Shown here one piece after another: positions 56,089-64,000 of a stretch of DNA of 64,000 nt. Origin of the DNA: VRUE01 sp963717375 (lineage in GTDB: Bacteria; Actinomycetota; Thermoleophilia; Solirubrobacterales; 70-9). The notes below the pieces were generated by a model. The model saw nothing but the letters and a program-made list of their open reading frames with translations, was not told the DNA's origin and searched no databases. The DNA is taken from the NCBI GenBank assembly GCA_963717375.1, contig OY970329.1:124001-188000 (forward strand), given 5' to 3'. Each line of letters starts with the position of its first letter. Within the stretch, counting starts at the first letter, position 1. A program made the translations under genes and the position numbers.

Positions 56089-57468
56089 CTATTTGACGCG
56101 ACAGGCGCGGAAGGGCGCGAAGGCGCAGTAATGAACCTTGGGCCGGGTGATAAAGCCCGCGGCCCCGAAATTCCGGTCCGGCCGCCCGTTTCGGCGGAAT
56201 CGCCAGTATGCGCGAGCTTCGCATGAGTGGAGCTTCGGGGCCCGCCCGCATTTGCCGTCAACTCCGCCCAGAACCATCGAACTTCCATCGGGGAACGTCG
56301 CTATCGCGTTTGCCCTGGCTGATTGCCCGGCGATCGAAAGTGAAGCAAAGCCGTCGTCGCCAAAAGTGTGGTCGAGGCGCCCGCTTCGATTGAGGCGAGC
56401 AATCCGAGCGAATCCGTAGCGGCGCGAAGTCGAGCGTGTAACGCTGATGAGCACCTTTCCGTCTGGCTCGACCGCCATGGGGGACAGGGCGGCCTTTTTG
56501 AAGATCGTCGAGCCAGGTCGAGTTTCGCCGAAGGTGGTGTCACGGGCACCATCGGCGCGCAGTCCGAACAGGCTTCCGTCTGAACCGCGGTAGCAGGGCC
56601 GGCGCAGCGCGCTCGCGGCAACGAGAATTCGCTGTGCTGGGTCAATCGCGATCGCATTCACATCGGGTGAGCAGGTGGATGGGATCCGGAAGCCGACAAG
56701 GGGGAAGCTGGGATCCGGACTCCCGTTCGTCAGCAGGCGCACGAGCCCTGAAGTCCCGCCCAGAAGCAGCCTCCCTTCCCGATCGAGGGACAGCGCGGAC
56801 ACGTAGCCGGGCTCGCCCAGGATGGCGCTGCCATCTCCGTCGAATGTCGGGTCAGGGCTGCCGTCGACCGCATATCGAGCCACGGCGTAGTGGCCGGATT
56901 TCGAATCGGCGGGATTGGCGAGCTGAGCGCTGGCAAGGAGGACCCGATCCTCAGCGTCGATGGCCAGCGCGGAGGGCGTTGTCCAGTCGAAGCCGGTGAC
57001 GATTAGGCCGCTGGCGCCAAAGCTCGCATCGAGCGTCCCGTCCGGCAGGTAGCGCACCAGACCAAGCTTTTCCCGCGCCGGCTGGGCGCGATTGTCGATG
57101 ATCGTGCCGGCGACAACGATTCGCCGGGCTGAGTCCTGAGCGAGCAGATTCGGCCCAAGTTGAATGAATTGCGACACATAGGCGGACGTGCGGCCGCCAT
57201 CGGCGAAGGATGGGTCAGGGGAGCCGTTCGGGAGGTAGCGAGCGAGGACAAAGTCGGAAGTGCAGGATTCCGGAATTTTTGCGCAGGAGCTGTGGCCGAC
57301 TTCGAGATAGCGGCCGTCGCTGGTGAGAGCCACCGGGCCGCTCGGTGCCCCGGAATTTGGTGGCACAGCAAGCGCCACGGGAGTCTCGGCAAGGAACAGC
57401 GGCCACGTGGCGGCGGCGAGGAGGAAGAAGAGGATCCCCCTCAGAACCAGGTTCTTTCCGGAAGCCAT
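56089..57468 (-). CDS. Secreted delta-60 repeat protein
   Basis: ATG 57468 gives a 459-residue protein with a signal peptide (about 1-32, MASGKNLVLRGILFFLLAAA); the frame above it is antisense shadow. At least seven delta-60 repeats are visible, each with the turn xGxxDxxFG: LPNGSPDPSFADGG, LPDGTLDASFGASG, VDGSPDPTFDGDG, TNGSPDPSF, ADGARDTTFG, RSGRLDHTFGDDG and RNGRPDRNFGAAG. These repeats fold as a beta propeller. No catalytic residues are recognised; an extracellular binding protein is likely. It follows the methyltransferase gene by 23 bases on the same strand. Confidence 0.8.
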   Translation of the reverse strand: MASGKNLVLRGILFFLLAAATWPLFLAETPVALAVPPNSGAPSGPVALTSDGRYLEVGHSSCAKIPESCTSDFVLARYLPNGSPDPSFADGGRTSAYVSQFIQLGPNLLAQDSARRIVVAGTIIDNRAQPAREKLGLVRYLPDGTLDASFGASGLIVTGFDWTTPSALAIDAEDRVLLASAQLANPADSKSGHYAVARYAVDGSPDPTFDGDGSAILGEPGYVSALSLDREGRLLLGGTSGLVRLLTNGSPDPSFPLVGFRIPSTCSPDVNAIAIDPAQRILVAASALRRPCYRGSDGSLFGLRADGARDTTFGETRPGSTIFKKAALSPMAVEPDGKVLISVTRSTSRRYGFARIARLNRSGRLDHTFGDDGFASLSIAGQSARANAIATFPDGSSMVLGGVDGKCGRAPKLHSCEARAYWRFRRNGRPDRNFGAAGFITRPKVHYCAFAPFRACRVK

Positions 57469-57491
57469 GCGGCATCCTAGGCCGAGCGTTC

Positions 57492-58316
57492 TTAGGAGGC
57501 GTGGCCGTTTGTGCTTAGCGCCAGATCCGGCGCTTGCACGGCCTGCTGGGCAGGCTCGACACCATCCGCGGTCTTGCGGGCGATCACGATGAACTCGTGA
57601 TTGTTGGTCTCGGTCGCGACGACTTCGAAGGGCAGCCCGTAGAGCTCGCGGGCGCGCAGCATCAGCGCCAGGAACGAGGTCAGGGTGAAGGTGTGGAAGT
57701 GGATCGAGTAGTCCTCCTCCTCGAGCCTTGCGGCGTGGGAGGAGACCTCGTCGCTTGGGACCTTGATCGCGAAGCGCGACCATTCCTCGTAGTGCTTGGA
57801 GCGGGAGCCCTCGGGGCCCTGCTCGTGATCGCGGAGCAGGTGCTCGAGCGAGGTCTCCTCGCGTTCGCGATCGAAGTTGGTGCGGCGGCGGTCGGGGGCC
57901 GCCAGGTAGAGCACGCCGCCCTCGCGCAGCACCCTCGCGTGGGAGAGCAGTGCGCCGATCGGGTCCTGGCAGTGCTCGATCAGGTGATTGACGATGACGA
58001 AGTCCATCGAGCCGCTCGGGACCGAGGTCAGCGCCTCGCCGTCGTCAATGAAGTCGGGGGTGACCAGCTCGTACTCGTCGAGCTCGGGGTAGTGAGCGCG
58101 CAGGTCGGCGACGCTCATCCGGTCGACGTAGCGGGCGCGGGCGCCGCGGGGCAGTCCCAGCGGCAGGTGCAGGGCGCCGACCTCAAGGCCGTCGCCACTC
58201 AGGTAGCGCCCGGCCAGGTGGCGACGGACGGCGACGTGGCGGCGCTCGGAGGCGAAGACGACCCGCCGGGTCGCGTCCTTGGCGCTCCTCACCTTTCTCC
58301 GCATCTCGGTCTTCAT
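57492..58316 (-). CDS. SAM-dependent methyltransferase (class I)
   Basis: A 274-residue protein with a shortened class I Rossmann fold: GDGLEVGALHLPL as the SAM-binding glycine motif near 42-54, then VNHLIEHCQDP near 110 and VLREGGVLYLAAPDRRRTNFDR. The C-terminal third is acidic and histidine-rich (HFHTFTLTSFLALML). Members in glycan clusters methylate sugars or lipid-linked intermediates; the target is not known. The gene starts 76 bases from the divergent glycosyltransferase gene. Confidence 0.8.
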   Translation of the reverse strand: MKTEMRRKVRSAKDATRRVVFASERRHVAVRRHLAGRYLSGDGLEVGALHLPLGLPRGARARYVDRMSVADLRAHYPELDEYELVTPDFIDDGEALTSVPSGSMDFVIVNHLIEHCQDPIGALLSHARVLREGGVLYLAAPDRRRTNFDREREETSLEHLLRDHEQGPEGSRSKHYEEWSRFAIKVPSDEVSSHAARLEEEDYSIHFHTFTLTSFLALMLRARELYGLPFEVVATETNNHEFIVIARKTADGVEPAQQAVQAPDLALSTNGHAS

Positions 58317-58392
58317 CGCTCAGATAACGACTGCGCAGGCCTGGCTCTTTTGTGTGCAAGCGCAGCCGCTCGCGACTCGTTTCTTCGACTGG

Positions 58393-59319
58393 ATGCCGGA
58401 ACACCGACTGCTGATCATCACCCCCGTGCGCAACGAGGCCGCCCACATCGAACGGGTGGCCCGAGCGCTCGCCGCGCAGACGCGCCGGCCCGAGCACTGG
58501 CTCGTGGTCGACGACGGCTCCGACGACGAGACGCCGCTGATCATCCATCGCCTCGCCAGCGAACTCGACTTCATGCACGTCGTTCAGACGCCGGACGGCT
58601 TCACGGTCCCGTCCAACGACCGGCTCGCAGTCGCCGCGGCCCCGCGCGCCTTCAACTATGGCCTGCACACGATCGACCCCAGAGAGCTCTCGCTGTTCAC
58701 CCACGTCGGCAAGCTCGACGGCGACATCGAGCTGCGTCCCGACTACTTTGCCTCGCTGCTCTCCGAGTTCGACCGCAACCCGAGCCTCGGCATCGGCGGC
58801 GGCGTCGTGCTCGAGCAGCACGGCGAGGAGTGGGAACCGACGTCGAGCGCCCCCGAACACGTGCGCGGCGCCCTCAAGCTCTACACACGCGAGTGCTTCG
58901 CCGCGATCGGCGGCGTCTGGGAGCGGCTCGGCTGGGACGGGATCGACGAGGTGACGGCGCGCATGCACGGCTATGAGACATGTTCCTTCGACCATGCCGA
59001 GGCGCTTCACCACAGGCATACCGGTAGCGCCGACGGCCGCCTGCGCGGTCACGTGCGCTGGGGCGAAGCGCACTGGATCCTCCACCACGGACTGCCCTGG
59101 ACGGCGATGCGCGCAGCCAAGGTGGCAAAGGTCAAGCCACGCGGCGTCTCCGGCGGCGCCTACGTCTACGGATACATGCGCGCCGCGGTCCGCCGCGTGC
59201 CGCGGGTCGACGTCGAGGGCTACCGCAAGTTCGTCCGCGCCGAGCAGCATCGGCGGATCGCCGCGCGCCTGCGGCGCCCAGGCGCACCGCGGAACGCCGT
59301 TCCTTCTCCGGGGGGATGA
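58393..59319 (+). CDS. Glycosyltransferase family 2
   Basis: ATG 58393 begins the protein directly at the GT-A fold (MPEHRLLIITPVRNEAAHIERV). The 308-residue enzyme has VDDGSDDE near 39-46 and KLDGDIEL near 107-114 in the DxD position, and a C-terminal basic tail. There is no membrane helix. It belongs to the glycan locus and is followed by a weak hairpin and the second Wzz-like gene 62 bases later. Confidence 0.85.
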   Translation: MPEHRLLIITPVRNEAAHIERVARALAAQTRRPEHWLVVDDGSDDETPLIIHRLASELDFMHVVQTPDGFTVPSNDRLAVAAAPRAFNYGLHTIDPRELSLFTHVGKLDGDIELRPDYFASLLSEFDRNPSLGIGGGVVLEQHGEEWEPTSSAPEHVRGALKLYTRECFAAIGGVWERLGWDGIDEVTARMHGYETCSFDHAEALHHRHTGSADGRLRGHVRWGEAHWILHHGLPWTAMRAAKVAKVKPRGVSGGAYVYGYMRAAVRRVPRVDVEGYRKFVRAEQHRRIAARLRRPGAPRNAVPSPGG

Positions 59320-59323
59320 AAGA

Positions 59324-59344
59324 AGGCCACCCCGCTGGCCGTTT
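59324..59344 (+). terminator. Short hairpin with T-run after the glycosyltransferase gene
   Basis: GGCCA (59325-59329) pairs with TGGCC (59336-59340) around CCCCGC, followed by GTTTCT. The stem is only five pairs, extended by A-T pairs at the base, so it is a weak candidate. Confidence 0.35.
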
Positions 59345-59381
59345 CTAGTACGCGGGTGCAAGCCACGCCGCATCTCACACC

Positions 59382-60221
59382 ATGGAACTGGCGCGAACTC
59401 TCAAGACCCTCTGGATCCGGCGCCGGCTGGTTGCTCTCGGTGCCGTAATCGCCGCGATCGCTGCCCTGCTCAGCGTCTACAGCATCGGCCTCTTCCCGCC
59501 CTCGATGACCAGCCGCACCAACGTCTTCGCGACGGCCTCCACCCAGCTGTTGGTCGACGCTCCGGACTCCGCCTTCGCCGACCTTGAAAACGACCTGACG
59601 CCGCTTGAGACCAGGGCCAGCGTCTTCGCCCGCTTCCTGGCAAGCCCGGTGGCGCTGACGCTGATTGCCAAGGAAGCCAATGTGCCGGTCAGCTCGATCG
59701 AGGCCGAGGGGCCCTACGACATCAACCTGCCGGTGATCCAGCAGGAGCCGACCGCCGGCCAGCGCAGCTCGCAGATCATCGGCGAGGGCGCCCTCTATCG
59801 ACTGCGCTTCGAGAACAACCCGGTGCTGCCGGTCGTCTCGGTCTTTGCCCAGGCGCCGACCGAAGAGGAGGCGATCGACCTGGCCAACGCAGCCCCACGG
59901 GCGCTGCGCGCGTACATCGCCCAGATCCAGGCCCAGCAGGACACCCCCGAAAGCCGCCGCGTGGTGATCCGCAAGCTCGGCAATGCCACTGGCGGAGTGG
60001 TCAACGCCGGCGCCAACGTCCAGATCGCTCTGCTCGTCTTCATCATCGTCTTCGGCGCCTGGTGCATGCTCCTGATCCCCGCGCAGACGCTTGCCCGCGG
60101 TTGGCGGGAAGCCGATGTCTACGGCGACGCTGATCCGAATCGCGGTCCCGCCGCCGATGATCCCGAGCACGATCCGCATGGATTCGGCTACCCGGGCGGC
60201 GAGCACGAGCGGGTGCGCTGA
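59382..60221 (+). CDS. Wzz-like chain-length/polysaccharide co-polymerase protein, paralogue 2
   Basis: A 279-residue protein with membrane helices near both ends (about 17-37 and 208-228) around an extracytoplasmic domain with LTPLETRASVFARFLA and IEAEGPYDINLPVI. It is clearly related to the protein at 53694 and likewise lacks a kinase domain. Its C-terminal tail is acidic and glycine-rich, unlike the Pro/Ala tail of its sister. It shares one base with the next gene (TGATG), an O-antigen-ligase-like protein, so it may set chain length for that enzyme. Confidence 0.72.
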   Translation: MELARTLKTLWIRRRLVALGAVIAAIAALLSVYSIGLFPPSMTSRTNVFATASTQLLVDAPDSAFADLENDLTPLETRASVFARFLASPVALTLIAKEANVPVSSIEAEGPYDINLPVIQQEPTAGQRSSQIIGEGALYRLRFENNPVLPVVSVFAQAPTEEEAIDLANAAPRALRAYIAQIQAQQDTPESRRVVIRKLGNATGGVVNAGANVQIALLVFIIVFGAWCMLLIPAQTLARGWREADVYGDADPNRGPAADDPEHDPHGFGYPGGEHERVR

Positions 60222-61609
60222 TGATGGGCATGGCCGGCCCCGTGCCGGCGCGCGAAGACGACGCTTGGCCGCACACGAAGCGGCCGCTGCCCTGGCTGTT
60301 CGCGGCGTTGCTGGCAATGATCTTCCTCGTCCCCTTCGACGCGATGCAGCTGAAGATCGCCATGCCGGTCAGCTCGGACTTCGACCGCGTCCTGGTGATC
60401 GCGATCGTCGCTGTCTGGGGGATAGGGATCATCCGTGCCAGGCCACAGGCGGTCGAACGGCTGCGGCCGGCGGGCTGGGCGGTTGGGATGATCGCCTTCC
60501 TCGTCGTCGCCGTCGCCAGCATCGCCTTCAACGTTGAGCGGATCACCAACCTCGGCGAATGGGACGACGCCCAGAAGCATCTCGCGGTGCTCTTCTCGCT
60601 GGCCGCCGTCTTCGCGATCGTCACGCTCAACCTGCGCGCCTCGGAGCTGCGCGCCTTCTCGGTCCTGATTGTCCTGCTCGCCGTGGTCACCGCGGCCGGG
60701 ACGATCTACGAGAAGAAGACCGGCTACAACGTCTTCTACGAAACCTCTGCAGCGGTCTTCTCGCCGATCGCCACGGTCGCGGCTTCGCCGACCGACGTCA
60801 ACCCCGACCCGAGCACGACGCCGCGACCGACAATCACCGGCCCGACCCGGCACGCGCTCTCGGTTACCTCGATCCTCGGCATGGCGCTGCCCTTCGCCGT
60901 CGTCCTGGCGGCGATATCCCCGGTTCGGCGCCGCCGTCTCCTCTGGGGCCTTGCCGCCTGCCTGATCATTGCCGGGGCGCTGATCACGCAGCGAAAGTCG
61001 GGCGCGGTGGTGCCCGCAATGGCGCTCTTGGTCCTCTTTGTGTTGCGCCCGCGCCAGCTGCTCCGGCTGGCCCCGTTCGGCATCGTCGCGCTTGCCGTCG
61101 CGCTGGTGGTCACGCCTGGGATTTTCAGCACCGTTCGCGAGCTCGGCCAGACCAAAGAACAGGACTCGACGGCGGGGCGGACCTCCGACTATCCCGCGGT
61201 CATCCCCGACCTCCTTACCCGGCCGATTCTCGGTCGCGGCTTCGGCACGCTGGATTCCGAACGCGTCGACACGTACCGGATCTTCGACAACGAGTACCTC
61301 GGGCAGCTTTTCCAGGTCGGCGCGCTCGGGCTGCTCGCCTTCATCGCCCTGATCGTGACTCCACTCTTCGTGGCGCGCTCGGTGCTGCGCTCTGACGATC
61401 CCGTGCGCGGTCCGCCGGCGCTCGCCGCCGGTGCGGCGTGCCTCGCCTTCGGCGTTGCCTGCTCGCTCTACGACATCCTCACCTTCCCGCAGGCGCCGTA
61501 CCTGTTCCTCTTCATGGCGGCGATGTGCACCTGCGCGGCCTCGGTCGAAGTCCCGGCAGGGTGGATGGCGCGGGTGCCGCCCGTAATGCGCCGGGCGGTG
61601 ACGGCATGA
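60221..61609 (+). CDS. O-antigen ligase/polymerase-like membrane protein (WaaL/Wzy superfamily)
   Basis: The 462-residue protein has about 11 membrane helices and one large extracellular loop (about 170-210), then the superfamily's conserved segment GRGFGTLDSERVDTYRIFDNEYLGQLFQVG near 344-373. Such enzymes join or polymerise undecaprenyl-linked glycan at the outer face. In a Gram-positive-like envelope the acceptor would be a wall or membrane component rather than lipid A; that is inference. ATG 60221 and 60224 are both possible. It overlaps the next glycosyltransferase gene by four bases. Confidence 0.82.
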   Translation: MMGMAGPVPAREDDAWPHTKRPLPWLFAALLAMIFLVPFDAMQLKIAMPVSSDFDRVLVIAIVAVWGIGIIRARPQAVERLRPAGWAVGMIAFLVVAVASIAFNVERITNLGEWDDAQKHLAVLFSLAAVFAIVTLNLRASELRAFSVLIVLLAVVTAAGTIYEKKTGYNVFYETSAAVFSPIATVAASPTDVNPDPSTTPRPTITGPTRHALSVTSILGMALPFAVVLAAISPVRRRRLLWGLAACLIIAGALITQRKSGAVVPAMALLVLFVLRPRQLLRLAPFGIVALAVALVVTPGIFSTVRELGQTKEQDSTAGRTSDYPAVIPDLLTRPILGRGFGTLDSERVDTYRIFDNEYLGQLFQVGALGLLAFIALIVTPLFVARSVLRSDDPVRGPPALAAGAACLAFGVACSLYDILTFPQAPYLFLFMAAMCTCAASVEVPAGWMARVPPVMRRAVTA

Positions 61610-62598
61610 GCGAGGAGCGGCCCGACCTCAGCGTGGTGATCGTCACCCACAACGGGTGCGAGATGGCGCTGCGCACGCTGCGCTCGGCCCGCGCCTCGCT
61701 CGGCGGCTTGCGGGCCGAGTGGATAGTCGCCGACAGCGCCTCGACCGACGGCACGCCGGAGGCGATCGAGCGCGAGTTCGGCGACGCCGTCGAAGTGCTT
61801 CGCGTCCCCAATCGCGGCTTCGCCGCCGGCAACAACATCGGCATCGCCTGGGCGCAGGGCCGCTACGTCCTCCTGCTCAACCCCGACGTCGAGGTGCTCG
61901 AGGGCACCTTCGCCGAGCTGATCGCAGCGCTCGACTCGCGGCCTGACGTCGGCATCGCCAGCGTGATCCAACGCGGCAGCGACGGCGAGCTGCAGTTTTC
62001 GATGCGCCGCTTCCCATCGCCCTCTCGGGACCTTGGCGAGTCGCTGTTCGCGGCGCGCTGGCCGGTCTTCAAGTCGATGCAGGAGCTCGTCACCCAGCCG
62101 GGGCTCTACCGGCGCGAGACCTCGGCCGATTGGATGGTCGGCGCCTTTCTCTGCGCCCGGGCCGAGGCGATTGCCTCGATCGGCCCGATGGACGAGCGCT
62201 TCTTCCTCTACTCGGAGGAGATCGACTGGTGCTTGCGAGCCCACCAGGCCGGCTGGGACGTCCGCCACCTGCCGGCGATGACCGTGACCCACCATGCCGG
62301 GCGCCGCGATCGCGGCGACCTGATGGCACAGCTCGCCTATTCGCGTACCCTCTTCGCTCATAAGCACCACGGCACGTTCAGGGCGCTGGGAATCCGTGCA
62401 GCGCTAGCCGTCGGTCACGTCTTGCGAATCGTCGCGCGAGTTCCCTTGCTGCCGTTCAGGGCTTCCGCGCGGGAAAGGGCAGCCGCCGAGGCAAGGGCGC
62501 TGCGCGTCCTGCTCGGCATGGGCGAGCCGCCGCTGCACGCCGAGCCGCCCGCGCGTCCACCCAGCCCTTCCGCCACCGTCCTCGACGAAGCGAGGTAG
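61606..62598 (+). CDS. Glycosyltransferase family 2, rhamnosyltransferase-like
   Basis: ATG 61606 lies in the ATGA overlap with the ligase gene. The 330-residue enzyme begins SVVIVTHNGCEMALRTL, has ADSASTDGT near 43-51, GFAAGNNIGI near 74-83, LLNPDVEVL near 92-100 and FLYSEEIDWCLRAHQAGWDV near 205-224, all as in WbbL-type rhamnosyl or related transferases. The C-terminal tail is Pro-rich. Its stop codon TAG at 62596-62598 lies 3 bases before the asnB start and in the same frame. Confidence 0.88.
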   Translation: MSEERPDLSVVIVTHNGCEMALRTLRSARASLGGLRAEWIVADSASTDGTPEAIEREFGDAVEVLRVPNRGFAAGNNIGIAWAQGRYVLLLNPDVEVLEGTFAELIAALDSRPDVGIASVIQRGSDGELQFSMRRFPSPSRDLGESLFAARWPVFKSMQELVTQPGLYRRETSADWMVGAFLCARAEAIASIGPMDERFFLYSEEIDWCLRAHQAGWDVRHLPAMTVTHHAGRRDRGDLMAQLAYSRTLFAHKHHGTFRALGIRAALAVGHVLRIVARVPLLPFRASARERAAAEARALRVLLGMGEPPLHAEPPARPPSPSATVLDEAR

Positions 62599-62604
62599 AT
62601 CATC
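62592..62604 (+). promoter_or_regulatory. Ribosome site and ATC start codon of asnB
   Basis: GAGG at 62592-62595 lies 6 bases before ATC at 62602-62604, an ideal spacing. The in-frame TAG at 62596-62598 excludes any upstream start, and the TGC at 62605-62607 encodes the catalytic N-terminal Cys, which excludes any later start. Confidence 0.65.
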
Positions 62605-64000
62605 TGCGGCATCGTCGGACAGGCGCGTAGCGACGGCAACCCGGTCGACGGTGAGCTGGTGGCGGCGATGTGCGCCGGCCTCGAGCACCGTGGGCCGGAT
62701 TCGCGCGGCATTCATCTCGATGGCCCGGTCGGCCTCGGGATCCAGCGGCTGCGCGTGATCGACCTCGCCACCGGCGACCAGCCGGTCTACAACGAGGACC
62801 GCTCGGTCGCGGTCGTCCTCAACGGCGAGATCTACAACTACCGTGAGCTGCGCCAGCGGCTCAGCGCCAACGGGCATCGCTTCGCCACCGACGGCGACAC
62901 CGAGGTGATCGCCCACCTCTACGAGGAGGAGGGCCCCGACTTCGTCAAGTCACTGGCCGGGATGTTCGGCCTGGCGCTGTGGGACGCGAGGCGCGGCGAG
63001 CTGTTCGTCGCCCGCGACCGGATCGGCAAGAAGCCGCTCTTCTACGCCGAGCGGGGCGGCACGATCTCCTTCGCCTCGGAGCTGTGGGCGCTGCTGGCCG
63101 ATGGGGAGATCTCGCGCGAGGTCGACCCGGCCGCCCTCGACCGCTTCTTCACCTACACCTACGTCCCCAGCCCGTTCAGCGCCTTCCGCGCGGTGCGCAA
63201 GCTGCCACCGGCGTCAATGCTGCGCTGGCGCGCCGGCAAGACCCGGATCGAGCGCTACTGGAAGGCGGACTTCACCCAGAAGCTCGAGGTGGGGAGCGAC
63301 GAGGAGGCCGGCGAGCTGGTCCGTGACGCGGTCCGCGAGGCGGTCCGCCGCCGCATGGTCGCCGACGTGCCGCTCGGCGCCTTCCTCTCCGGTGGGGTGG
63401 ACTCGACCGCGGTGGTCGCGGCGATGGCCGAGCTCTCGACCGATCCCGTGAAGACCTTCTCGATCGGTTTCGAGCAGAACGGCTTCGACGAGCTGCCCTA
63501 CGCCCGCGACGTCGCCGAGCGCTTCGGCACCGAGCACCACGAGCTGGTCGTGCGCCCCGATGCGGTCGAGCTGCTGCCGAAGCTCACCCGCCACTACGGC
63601 GAGCCCTTCGCCGACCACTCGGCGATCCCCAGCTTCTACCTGGCGGAGATGACGCGCAAAGAGGTCACGGTCGCGCTCACCGGCGACGGTGGCGACGAGG
63701 TCTTCGGCGGCTACGGGCGCTACGCCCACGGGGCGATGATGCAGCGCCTCGACGCGGTTCCCGCCGGTCTGCGCCGGACCGTCGCCTCGCTGGCGGCGCG
63801 AATTCGTCCCAGCGGTGACCTCAACAGCCCTCGCAATCGCCTGCGCCGGGCCTCGGCCCTGTTGCCGCTGGCACCGCAGGACCGCTACGTGCGGGCAATG
63901 TCGCGCTTCGGGCTCGATCTACGGGAGGGTCTCTACACACCTGAGTTCAGCGCCTCGCTCGAGGGCTCGGCGGCGGAGACGATCGCCGCGCCCTGGGAGT
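62602..64000 (+). CDS. asnB: Asparagine synthase (glutamine-hydrolysing), AsnB-type, partial at window end, ATC start
   Basis: The visible 466 residues hold the N-terminal nucleophile glutaminase: Cys2 in (M)CGIVG, HRGPDSRG at 29-36 and NGEIYN at 74-79. The synthetase domain follows with the ATP-binding SGGVDS at 263-268 and GDGGDEVFGGY near 362. The rest lies past position 64000; full enzymes are about 600-650 residues. The codon before the essential Cys is ATC, not ATG, with GAGG 6 bases upstream. AsnB-type genes in surface-glycan loci often amidate sugar acids rather than aspartate, which fits the uronate-type sugars suggested here; this is inference. Confidence 0.9.
   Translation, partial: MCGIVGQARSDGNPVDGELVAAMCAGLEHRGPDSRGIHLDGPVGLGIQRLRVIDLATGDQPVYNEDRSVAVVLNGEIYNYRELRQRLSANGHRFATDGDTEVIAHLYEEEGPDFVKSLAGMFGLALWDARRGELFVARDRIGKKPLFYAERGGTISFASELWALLADGEISREVDPAALDRFFTYTYVPSPFSAFRAVRKLPPASMLRWRAGKTRIERYWKADFTQKLEVGSDEEAGELVRDAVREAVRRRMVADVPLGAFLSGGVDSTAVVAAMAELSTDPVKTFSIGFEQNGFDELPYARDVAERFGTEHHELVVRPDAVELLPKLTRHYGEPFADHSAIPSFYLAEMTRKEVTVALTGDGGDEVFGGYGRYAHGAMMQRLDAVPAGLRRTVASLAARIRPSGDLNSPRNRLRRASALLPLAPQDRYVRAMSRFGLDLREGLYTPEFSASLEGSAAETIAAPWE

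Noticed and set aside
61606..64000. Glycosyltransferase and AsnB are in the same frame separated by one TAG, suggesting a read-through fusion.
   Set aside because: AsnB needs a free N-terminal Cys directly after the initiator, which a fusion would bury; GAGG before the ATC supports separate initiation.

Overview
The window is a gene-dense, high-GC bacterial chromosome segment. Gene content points to Actinomycetota: an F420-type nitroreductase-like protein, a PknB-type kinase, the PdxS/PdxT route to vitamin B6, YebC-RuvC-RuvA-RuvB, and a bifunctional Rel. The lineage looks more like Thermoleophilia/Solirubrobacterales than Streptomyces or Mycobacterium, because secD and secF are fused and several conserved small genes are of no familiar type. 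That placement is inference; there is no rRNA gene in the window.

Layout. 1-9.7 kb: a mixed block with a membrane glycosyltransferase, a flippase-like membrane protein, a lipoprotein with 11-residue repeats, a zincin, a Ser/Thr kinase, YjbQ, an ArsR/SRPBCC/VOC trio and small membrane proteins. 9.8-25.3 kb: housekeeping genes, namely an RpiR regulator, pdxS-pdxT-aminopeptidase, yebC-ruvC-ruvA-ruvB, a zinc-ribbon/PAS protein, secDF, recJ and rel. 25.3-27.2 kb: a small regulatory island with an ECF-like sigma factor between two paralogous ribbon-helix-helix-like proteins, each preceded by a coupled short ORF. 27.2-37.4 kb and 40.8-64 kb: a large surface-glycan region (sugar transferase, UDP-GlcNAc 2-epimerase, two Gfo/Idh/MocA dehydrogenases, glycosyltransferases, two flippases, two Wzz-like proteins, an O-antigen-ligase-like protein, a DegT aminotransferase, an AsnB-type amidotransferase). 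It also contains a giant secreted protein of about 2800 residues with 14 PKD and 4 LamG-like domains. 37.5-40.8 kb: an embedded two-gene cassette, OLD-type ATPase/TOPRIM nuclease plus UvrD-like helicase, with the architecture of a Gabija anti-phage system.

How the genes work together. The glycan genes look sufficient to make UDP-ManNAc-type sugars, start on a lipid carrier, extend, flip, control chain length and ligate a polymer. The giant PKD/LamG protein and the delta-60 protein probably act at the same cell surface. The Gabija-like pair sits in this variable surface locus as a defence insertion with less GC-biased codon use than its neighbours.

Most unusual points: three genes (pdxT, rel, asnB) cannot start at ATG, GTG or TTG without losing essential N-terminal residues; recJ carries a perfect 25-bp inverted repeat translated in frame; and the two RHH-like paralogues share a leader with a short translationally coupled ORF. 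No tRNA, rRNA, CRISPR array, transposase or integrase was recognised.
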